From positions 1 through 5,733 of the forward strand of contig JABIZW010000185.1 of NCBI GenBank assembly GCA_018666295.1: 5,733 nt of DNA, in the 5' to 3' direction. Shown one piece after another: positions 1-4,800 of the stretch. This DNA comes from Halieaceae bacterium (lineage in GTDB: Bacteria; Pseudomonadota; Gammaproteobacteria; Pseudomonadales; Halieaceae). Both the position numbers and the translations under genes were made by a program. Under the pieces are notes generated by a model. That model saw only the letters and a program-made list of their open reading frames with translations, was not told where the DNA came from and did not search any database. Position 1 is the stretch's first letter; every line of letters starts with the position of its first letter.

Positions 1-17
1 GCATGCCCCCAAAGTAA
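1..17 (+). CDS. Possible 3' end of an upstream gene (fragment)
   Basis: Two plus-strand stops lie just before the terminator: TAA at 15-17 (preceding codons read Met-Pro-Pro-Lys) and TGA at 19-21 (preceding codons read Ala-Cys-Pro-Gln-Ser-Lys). Either could end a gene whose body lies outside the window, and the terminator at 37-70 fits a gene ending here. The basic Met-Pro-Pro-Lys ending would suit a ribosomal protein such as L31, and rpmE lies near a malic enzyme gene in Pseudomonas. With only four or five codons visible this is a guess, and no product is assigned. Confidence 0.25.
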
Positions 18-36
18 GTGACCTACCAAGATGCGC

Positions 37-70
37 AAAAGCCCCAATCGAGTTGAGCGGGGCTTTTTTT
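37..70 (+). terminator. Rho-independent terminator of the upstream gene
   Basis: AAAAGCCCC (37-45) pairs perfectly with GGGGCTTTT (59-67) around a 13-nt loop, and the downstream arm runs into seven T residues (64-70). This is a textbook intrinsic terminator for plus-strand transcription. On the minus strand the hairpin is followed by only four T residues, so it would be weak in that direction. It isolates maeB from whatever lies upstream and implies that maeB has its own promoter. Confidence 0.88.
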
Positions 71-315
71 ACCCCTGCATCGCGCAGTACGTCACCACTA
101 GAAATAAAAGCGCAGACAACCAGTACGGAACCTGTCGCGTAGGATTAAACACAAAAAGTCACAGATACTAAGGGCGTAACAGCACGTATGAATAATTCGT
201 GTTTCACTGTCCACCCTACACAGAGCGCTGTTTTCGAAATGGCACGCCCGTATCGCTCTCGAAAAAAAGAAAGAAAGAGAGAACAGGCACACTCACTCAC
301 AATTCGGAGTCCCAG
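71..315 (+). promoter_or_regulatory. maeB upstream region (promoter and 5' leader)
   Basis: This is the only stretch of about 245 bp without a gene. Since a terminator precedes it, the maeB promoter must lie here. No hexamer pair stands out: AATAAT at 191-196 is one base from the -10 consensus but has no decent -35 at 16-18 bp. A 23-nt all-purine tract (261-283) lies 32 nt before the start codon. Its GAGAG (277-281) can pair with CTCTC (256-260), leaving a 16-nt purine loop. The maeB reading frame is open back to a GTG at 199, but those 39 extra codons encode a basic, low-complexity peptide unlike the family, so they are probably untranslated leader. No riboswitch-like fold was recognised. 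Confidence 0.5.
306..309 (+). promoter_or_regulatory. Ribosome binding site that sets the maeB start
   Basis: GGAG lies six bases before the ATG at 316. This supports that ATG over the upstream in-frame GTG at 199, as does the protein alignment: MaeB-type proteins begin a few residues before the Pro-Thr-Phe-Lys-Glu segment. Confidence 0.8.
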
Positions 316-2592
316 ATGGAGAAGCCCACCTTTAAAGAGGAATCCCTTAAGTATCACATCGAGGGAAAGCCAGGGAAGCTAGAGGTAAGAGCAACCACAC
401 CTCTTGAAACCCAAGCTGACCTATCGATGGCCTACTCACCCGGCGTTGCACATGCCTGTGAGTACATTGTTGAGGACCCTCTTAACGCCTCCAAGGTAAC
501 CGCACGAGGCAATCTGGTTGCGGTCATCAGTAACGGCACCGCTGTTCTGGGACTGGGCGCCATTGGTGCGCTGGCATCGAAGCCGGTCATGGAGGGCAAA
601 GCGGTCCTCATGAAAAAATTCTCCGACATCGACACCTTCGATTTGGAAATTGACGAAAGAGACCCTGAAAAGCTCGTCAATATTATTGCGGCGCTCGAAC
701 CGACCTTCGGCGGCATTGTGCTCGAAGACATCAAAGCGCCCGAATGTTTCTACGTGGAGCGTCAACTCCGCGAGCGGATGAATATTCCGGTGTTTCACGA
801 CGACCAACACGGTACAGCGGTTGTGTCGACGGCTGCCGTTATTTCTTGGCTTAAGCTCACCGGCAAGAAAATGGAAGAAGTGAAGCTCGTGATCTCAGGG
901 GCAGGCTCTGCGAGCATGTCTTGCGCCGACCTGATTGTGAGTCTGGGACTCAAACGAGAGCACGTGTTCATGTGCGACAGCAAAGGCCTTATTTATGAGG
1001 GCCGGCAAGAGGGCATGAACGAGTTCAAAGAGCGATATGCGCGACAAACAGACAAGCGAACATTAGCCGAGGCCATGGAAGGCGCCGACATATTCTTTGG
1101 CCTCTCTACCGGTGATTGTGTCACTCAAGACATGGTTAAGCAGATGGCGCCCAACCCCCTCATTTTGGCGATGGCCAATCCAAATCCTGAGATTCATCCA
1201 GACCTTGCACGCCAAGCCCGGCCGGACGCCATTATTGGTACCGGTCGGTCGGACTTTCCAAATCAAGTGAATAACGTCCTCTGCTTCCCGTTCTTGTTCC
1301 GTGGCGCATTGGATTGTGGCGCGACCGCGATTAACGACGAGATGAAACTTGCCTGTGCGTATGGCCTTGTCGACCTTGCTCAGCAAGAGGCGTCCGAGGA
1401 AGTGGCGCAGGCCTATGACGGTCAGTCGCTCAAGTTTGGCTCCGACTACATTATTCCAAAACCCTTCGATCCACGCCTCTTTGAGCGAGTACCGGTGGCG
1501 GTTGTTGAGGCCGCCATGAGGACCGGCGTTGCAAGCCGTCCGATTGAGGATCTTGATGAGTATCGCCGAAACTTAAGCAAACACGTGACGCGCTCCGGCA
1601 TGTTTATGCAGCCAGTTGTGAATGCGGCGGCCAATAGCGGCCTGAAAATGGTTTATTCAGACGCCGAAAACGAAACCGTACTTCGTGCGGTTCAAACCGT
1701 TGTCGATGAGGCGATCGCTCGGCCCATATTGGTCGGTCGCCCCAGCGCCATCAATGCCGTTATCGACGAGTTAGGGCTCAGAATTAGACTCGGAGAAGAC
1801 GTGGAGGTAATCAACCCACGCAGCTACGATCAGTACGAGGAGTACGCGCGCGACTATCACCAAATTGCGGGACGAAACGGAGTCTCGGTCGAGGGAAGCA
1901 GTGTTCTTCTCCGCACCGACAGTACCGTTATTGCCGCCATGGCACTGCGCAATGGTGATGCAGATGCCATGATTTGCGGCAAAGTCGGTCGCTTTACGGA
2001 CCATTTTCAAACTCTGAGATCCGTAATTGGCACCCAGGGAGCAGACGTTCGAGCATCAACGTTAACAACCTTGTTGTTTGATGACGGTCCACTCTTTTTA
2101 ACCGACTGCTTTATCGACTTGGACCCCACCGTCGATCAGATCGTTTCTAAAACATTGCTGGGCATAGACCAAGTTCGACAGTTCGGCATCACACCGCGCG
2201 TGGCCTTGCTGTCGCACTCAAACTTTGGCTCATCAAATGCACCCTCTGCGCGTAAAATGAGACAGGCCTGTGAAATTCTCAGAGCACAACTTCCGGACGT
2301 CGACATCGACGGAGAGATGCATTCACTCACCGCACTCGACTCCGCGTATCGGCAGACCATTTTTGAGGACAGCCAATTAAAGGGCAGCGCGAATTTGTTG
2401 GTTTTTCCAGGTCTTGATGCTGCGAATATTGCCTTAGGCCTTTTACGAAAAAAGGCCAACGGACTGCTCATCGGGCCTTATATGTCGGGCCTGAAACGAC
2501 CTGCGCACATTATGGTGAACTCGGCGACACCTCGTGCTATTTACAACGTCAGTGCACTCGCTGTTGCAGAAACCCTAGCAAAACAGAAATAA
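316..2592 (+). CDS. maeB: NADP-dependent malic enzyme, MaeB type (malic enzyme fused to a phosphotransacetylase-like domain)
   Basis: Cytosolic oxidative decarboxylation of (S)-malate to pyruvate and CO2, producing NADPH for biosynthesis and during growth on C4 acids or acetate. The 758-residue product matches the E. coli MaeB length (759) and aligns throughout from memory. The malic N-terminal domain (about 20-160) carries AYSPGV with the catalytic Tyr40, Lys95 in GKAVLMKKF, LEDIKAP (Glu137, Asp138) and FHDDQHGT (Asp162, Asp163); the acidic residues are the expected divalent-metal ligands. The Rossmann domain (about 163-400) has SGAGSAS (194-200), CDSKG (220-224) and the ICTGRSD-like segment GTGRSDFPNQVNN (308-320). 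The C-terminal part (about 428-750) is phosphotransacetylase-like, with DADAMICG (548-555) and LLSHSNFGSS (631-640). In characterised MaeB proteins this domain is not a working Pta and mediates allosteric control, including by acetyl-CoA; that is family knowledge. NADP preference is inferred from the fused architecture. Start chosen at the ATG with GGAG six bases upstream. Monocistronic by context. Confidence 0.97.
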   Translation: MEKPTFKEESLKYHIEGKPGKLEVRATTPLETQADLSMAYSPGVAHACEYIVEDPLNASKVTARGNLVAVISNGTAVLGLGAIGALASKPVMEGKAVLMKKFSDIDTFDLEIDERDPEKLVNIIAALEPTFGGIVLEDIKAPECFYVERQLRERMNIPVFHDDQHGTAVVSTAAVISWLKLTGKKMEEVKLVISGAGSASMSCADLIVSLGLKREHVFMCDSKGLIYEGRQEGMNEFKERYARQTDKRTLAEAMEGADIFFGLSTGDCVTQDMVKQMAPNPLILAMANPNPEIHPDLARQARPDAIIGTGRSDFPNQVNNVLCFPFLFRGALDCGATAINDEMKLACAYGLVDLAQQEASEEVAQAYDGQSLKFGSDYIIPKPFDPRLFERVPVAVVEAAMRTGVASRPIEDLDEYRRNLSKHVTRSGMFMQPVVNAAANSGLKMVYSDAENETVLRAVQTVVDEAIARPILVGRPSAINAVIDELGLRIRLGEDVEVINPRSYDQYEEYARDYHQIAGRNGVSVEGSSVLLRTDSTVIAAMALRNGDADAMICGKVGRFTDHFQTLRSVIGTQGADVRASTLTTLLFDDGPLFLTDCFIDLDPTVDQIVSKTLLGIDQVRQFGITPRVALLSHSNFGSSNAPSARKMRQACEILRAQLPDVDIDGEMHSLTALDSAYRQTIFEDSQLKGSANLLVFPGLDAANIALGLLRKKANGLLIGPYMSGLKRPAHIMVNSATPRAIYNVSALAVAETLAKQK

Positions 2593-2598
2593 AGCAGG

Positions 2599-2621
2599 CG
2601 CCATCGATGATCATGGTGGCG
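2599..2621. terminator. Weak hairpin between the convergent maeB and EthD genes
   Basis: The 34-bp gap between the two stop codons holds CGCCATC (2599-2605), which can pair with GGTGGCG (2615-2621) around a 9-nt loop; one pair is a G-U wobble on the plus-strand transcript and becomes an A-C mismatch on the minus. The loop contains the palindrome ATGATCAT (2607-2614). Neither side has a T-run, so it is not a standard intrinsic terminator. It may help stop or protect the maeB mRNA end, or be chance. Confidence 0.25.
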
Positions 2622-2626
2622 GCCGC

Positions 2627-2986
2627 TCACTCCTCGTCAGCATCCAGGTCGGACTCGCATTCGTCGACGATGAAGCTCTGAGTGCGGTCACGTTCAAAGA
2701 GGCGCGCTTCGTCCTCGGCGAGTTCGTGCTGCGCGTGTGCGGTGCTCATGTCAGCCATGGCGGCCTCCATGGCGTAATAGTTCTCAAACCAAACTTCCAT
2801 CATGACGTCGAATTCCGGCGCTTCTGCACCATCGCCGGCGAGAATAGGGTATCGACGAACGTACTTTAACGCGTGTGGACTGAGGTATTTTTCGCCCAGC
2901 AAGCGATGGTGCAACTCGTAATAATCTCGAAACGCCTCGGCTGTTAGCTCGGGGCGTTTAAACAACAAAGTAACCACCTTAATCAT
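2627..2986 (-). CDS. EthD-domain protein (dimeric alpha/beta barrel)
   Basis: The 119-residue product has the EthD look: a first beta strand MIKVVTLLFKR, then LTAEAFRDYYELHH (14-27) with the paired His26-His27, followed by a second half with FDVMMEVWFEN (59-69). EthD proteins are small cytosolic ferredoxin-like barrels that usually dimerise. The family is named for a gene needed for ethyl tert-butyl ether degradation in Rhodococcus, and members occur in oxidative catabolic clusters, but the chemistry of most is unknown. Residues 108-119 form a very acidic tail (eight Asp/Glu in twelve) after the fold. The ATG at 2984-2986 has a strong GGGAGGT six bases upstream (2993-2999). It lies 53 bp downstream of the PhyH-family gene on the same strand, so co-transcription is likely. 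The fold assignment is firm; the role is not. Confidence 0.85.
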   Translation of the reverse strand: MIKVVTLLFKRPELTAEAFRDYYELHHRLLGEKYLSPHALKYVRRYPILAGDGAEAPEFDVMMEVWFENYYAMEAAMADMSTAHAQHELAEDEARLFERDRTQSFIVDECESDLDADEE

Positions 2987-3039
2987 CGCCTGACCTCCCG
3001 TTCAACCCGCTAGACACCCGCCCTTAAGACCAAAACCAG

Positions 3040-3930
3040 TCACTTCATTGACTCAGATACCACATGATCCGCGCCGTGAATTGCTCCGAATCGCTCCTCG
3101 CGTTGACTGAATAAATGCTCAGGGCTAACCGATTCATAAGCCGCAGAGGGGTCATCTGGATCTGAGTAAAAACCCAATACATAGCCGCCCTTCGCGTAGC
3201 CGATCAGCGCACGTAACTCAGGGCTGAGTCTGCGGGCATGTTCTGGCGGGCAGGACAGGTACTGGTTTTCTTCTTGGCGCAACCAACTGAGTGCGTAGTG
3301 CATAAACACCCCTGTTCTAACTTGATCCGGTGTCGAGTTCGCACCACCGCCGTGGAGGACAGTGCCGGTGTAACAGAGCACAGAACCCGGCTCCATTTCC
3401 GCATAGGCAATCTCGTGCGGCTCGGGCTGACGGTCTTTGTCCCAGTACTGGGAGCCTGGGACAACCTGGGTGGCACCGTTCGCGCGGGTAAAGGGTGTTG
3501 TTGCCCAAATAGTGCTGAACAGGGGCTCGACTTTTCGTGGTAGGTAGCCGCCCCAGATGCCTCGGTCACGGTGCAAAATTTGTGCACTCTCGCCCGGTGC
3601 AATAGCGACCGCAGAGGTAAAGTGCAGTTGAATATCGTCGCAGTAATCACTCAAATACTGACGTGCACAGGTCAGCATCATGGCATTAAGTGCGAGATCA
3701 GCGCAGGCTTCAGAGCGCGCAACAAGCGCTCCAATACGCTGCGTTTTAAAGCCTGTGAATGCATCACGCCCGAAGGCATTTTGCGTCAAGAAGGGTGACA
3801 ATTCGCTATTCAGACGAGCGACATCATCCACAGGTAAAACCTTGTCGACAATGACCGCCCCATCTTTTTGTAAGTGCTCAATAATCTCATTGGGCGACGC
3901 TGTCGCTGCGACGTGTTCGATGGTTGCCAT
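3040..3930 (-). CDS. Phytanoyl-CoA dioxygenase (PhyH) family Fe(II)/2-oxoglutarate oxygenase
   Basis: The 296-residue protein is a jelly-roll oxygenase that should hydroxylate a substrate while converting 2-oxoglutarate and O2 to succinate and CO2. The visible iron triad is His120 and Asp122 (ILHRDRG, an HxD motif) with His193 (GTVLHGGGANS). Arg205 in QVRTGVF is the expected 2-oxoglutarate anchor. Other family hallmarks are NGATQVVPGSQYW (151-163) and the N-terminal DGAVIVDKVL (23-32). Length is typical of bacterial members. The group ranges from CoA-ester hydroxylases to ectoine and secondary-metabolite hydroxylases, so the substrate is not predictable. The ATG at 3930 is preferred because GGAG lies eight bases upstream; a GTG ten codons earlier (3958-3960), with a GAGGT about nine bases before it, is the alternative and would give 306 residues. 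Likely first gene of a transcript with the EthD gene, and divergent from the VOC gene. Confidence 0.9.
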   Translation of the reverse strand: MATIEHVAATASPNEIIEHLQKDGAVIVDKVLPVDDVARLNSELSPFLTQNAFGRDAFTGFKTQRIGALVARSEACADLALNAMMLTCARQYLSDYCDDIQLHFTSAVAIAPGESAQILHRDRGIWGGYLPRKVEPLFSTIWATTPFTRANGATQVVPGSQYWDKDRQPEPHEIAYAEMEPGSVLCYTGTVLHGGGANSTPDQVRTGVFMHYALSWLRQEENQYLSCPPEHARRLSPELRALIGYAKGGYVLGFYSDPDDPSAAYESVSPEHLFSQREERFGAIHGADHVVSESMK

Positions 3931-3938
3931 GGTGTCAT

Positions 3939-3942
3939 CTCC
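3939..3942 (-). promoter_or_regulatory. Ribosome binding site for the PhyH-family gene
   Basis: CTCC on the plus strand reads GGAG on the minus strand, eight bases before the ATG at 3928-3930. It favours this start over the GTG at 3958-3960, whose GAGGT site is slightly more distant. Confidence 0.6.
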
Positions 3943-3999
3943 GATTGAGTTCGTCTTCACCGCATCGATACCTCGGTAACATAGTAAATCACTAGAATC

Positions 4000-4053
4000 G
4001 TTAGTCCAGCCGTCTGCGCTATTGTTTGGTGCTATTGATTGGTGTCAGTCCAG
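4000..4053. repeat. Pair of 10-mers, GTYAGTCCAG, flanking the tandem repeat
   Basis: GTTAGTCCAG (4000-4009) and GTCAGTCCAG (4044-4053) are identical at nine of ten positions, in the same orientation, with starts 44 bp apart, close to four helical turns. The second copy begins at the base right after the 13-bp tandem repeat. Together the four elements fill most of 4000-4053. Confidence 0.5.
4018..4043. repeat. Tandem 13-bp direct repeat in the divergent promoter
   Basis: GCTATTGTTTGGT (4018-4030) is followed with no gap by GCTATTGATTGGT (4031-4043), twelve of thirteen bases identical. It sits 50-75 bp before the VOC start and about 90-115 bp before the PhyH-family start, a natural place for a regulator or an activator with tandem sites. 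Recent slippage duplication is the simpler alternative. Confidence 0.7.
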
Positions 4054-4079
4054 ACGCCACACTCACGGAAATCACCAAC

Positions 4080-4084
4080 GAGGT
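4080..4084 (+). promoter_or_regulatory. Ribosome binding site that sets the VOC gene start
   Basis: GAGGT lies eight bases before the ATG at 4093. The frame is open upstream to a TTG at 4039, but that extension would run through the tandem repeat and precede the usual VOC first strand by an unrelated basic peptide, so the ATG is preferred. Confidence 0.75.
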
Positions 4085-4092
4085 GCCGCACG

Positions 4093-4797
4093 ATGACATC
4101 GCCCAACGCTGTTCACCACATCGCCGTGTCAACGGCCGATATAAAGGCGCAAATCGCTTTTTTTTCAGACGTCTTAGGACTGTCATTGGCAGGTTTGTTT
4201 TGGATGCACGGAGTACCCAACGCTTGGCATGCGTTTCTCAAACTGGGCGAGGCGTCGTTTTCGTTCGTCTTTATTCCCGGGAACGAGACCAAAGAGACGG
4301 TGATGGGTCAGACACACGCGGGCACTGGCGCAGGCTCATCAGCGCCCGGGACCGTGCAGCACATTGCACTCAACGTCGACACAATGGATGACTTGCTGAC
4401 CCTGCGAGACCGCATTCGATCGCGCGGTGTGCCGGTGTTTGGACCACTTGACCACGGCTTGTGTCACTCGATTTATTTTGCAGGACCTGAGAATCTCACA
4501 CTGGAAATTGCCACGAGCGATCAGGTGACTCACCCCTTGGACGGTAACGGCACGTGGATCGACTCAGAGGTTGCGTCTCTTGCCGGAATTAGCCCCGAAG
4601 AACTCGAGCAGTTCAAGCATCCAGACGTATTCGAAGGGCAGGGTGGCGCGATTAAACAGCCTGCCTTTGATGCTGAAAAGCCACACCTCGCCTACCCTGA
4701 AGACGCCTATCCGGTGATGCTAAACATGCCCGACAGTGCCTTTAAGACAAAGCCCGAAGACCAAATACCCCCGGGCATTGGGTCACAAGAGTCGTAA
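4093..4797 (+). CDS. VOC-superfamily protein (glyoxalase/extradiol dioxygenase fold) with C-terminal extension
   Basis: The 234-residue protein has two beta-alpha-beta-beta-beta modules. Module 1 starts at AVHHIAVSTADI (6-17) and FFSDVLGL (23-30). Module 2 starts at TVQHIALNVD (87-96) and ends at LTLEIAT (135-141). Candidate metal ligands are His9, His90 and Glu138, with His46 possible. VOC enzymes use a bound metal for isomerisation, epimerisation, lyase or ring-cleavage chemistry, and some members only bind ligands. Which applies here is not visible, though the retained His/Glu pattern suggests a metal enzyme. Residues about 145-234 extend beyond the fold, rich in Pro and acidic residues. 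The gene is divergent from the PhyH-family gene and ends 3 bp from the convergent hydrolase. A soluble cytosolic protein is expected, since no signal peptide is seen. Confidence 0.85.
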   Translation: MTSPNAVHHIAVSTADIKAQIAFFSDVLGLSLAGLFWMHGVPNAWHAFLKLGEASFSFVFIPGNETKETVMGQTHAGTGAGSSAPGTVQHIALNVDTMDDLLTLRDRIRSRGVPVFGPLDHGLCHSIYFAGPENLTLEIATSDQVTHPLDGNGTWIDSEVASLAGISPEELEQFKHPDVFEGQGGAIKQPAFDAEKPHLAYPEDAYPVMLNMPDSAFKTKPEDQIPPGIGSQES

Positions 4798-4800
4798 GCC

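Larger units (their letters stand above)
3931..4092. promoter_or_regulatory. Divergent promoter/operator region between the PhyH-family and VOC genes
   Basis: This 162-bp gap must carry the start signals of both genes. For the minus strand, TGGACT (complement of 4003-4008) and TACTAT (complement of 3981-3986), 16 bp apart, each match four of six consensus bases. This would place the transcript start about 45 nt before the ATG at 3930. For the plus strand, TAGAAT (3993-3998) is one base from a -10 but lacks a -35. The right half contains a 13-bp tandem repeat and a flanking 10-mer pair, listed separately, which look like regulator sites. All promoter hexamers here are weak guesses; the regulatory role of the gap follows from gene orientation. 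Confidence 0.55.

Noticed and set aside
191..196. AATAAT as the maeB -10 element
   Set aside because: It is close to consensus, but no acceptable -35 lies 16-18 bp upstream and no extended -10 TG is correctly placed.
232..239. TTTCGAAA palindrome as an operator
   Set aside because: An isolated 8-bp palindrome in AT-rich leader sequence is easily chance, and no second copy or known operator match was seen.
199..315. A 39-codon N-terminal extension of maeB from a GTG at 199
   Set aside because: The peptide is basic and low in complexity, it does not resemble any MaeB N-terminus, and the ATG at 316 has a well-spaced GGAG and gives the normal family length.
432..810. Minus-strand open frames antisense to maeB
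   Set aside because: They lie wholly within the strongly supported maeB coding region, have no recognisable domains and are explained by codon composition.
2136..2471. A 111-codon minus-strand frame opposite the maeB C-terminal domain
   Set aside because: It is a shadow of a conserved coding region, with no ribosome site or family resemblance found.
3238..3979. Plus-strand open frames opposite the PhyH-family gene
   Set aside because: They overlap the coding strand bearing the HxD, His and Arg motifs, and their translations show no known domain.
4026..4391. A 121-codon plus-strand frame overlapping the VOC start
   Set aside because: Its translation is Arg-rich and unlike any family, while the overlapping frame encodes a clear VOC fold.
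4093..4797. Calling the VOC gene a specific extradiol ring-cleaving dioxygenase
   Set aside because: The fold and some metal ligands fit, but the superfamily covers many reactions and no subfamily-specific motif was recognised.
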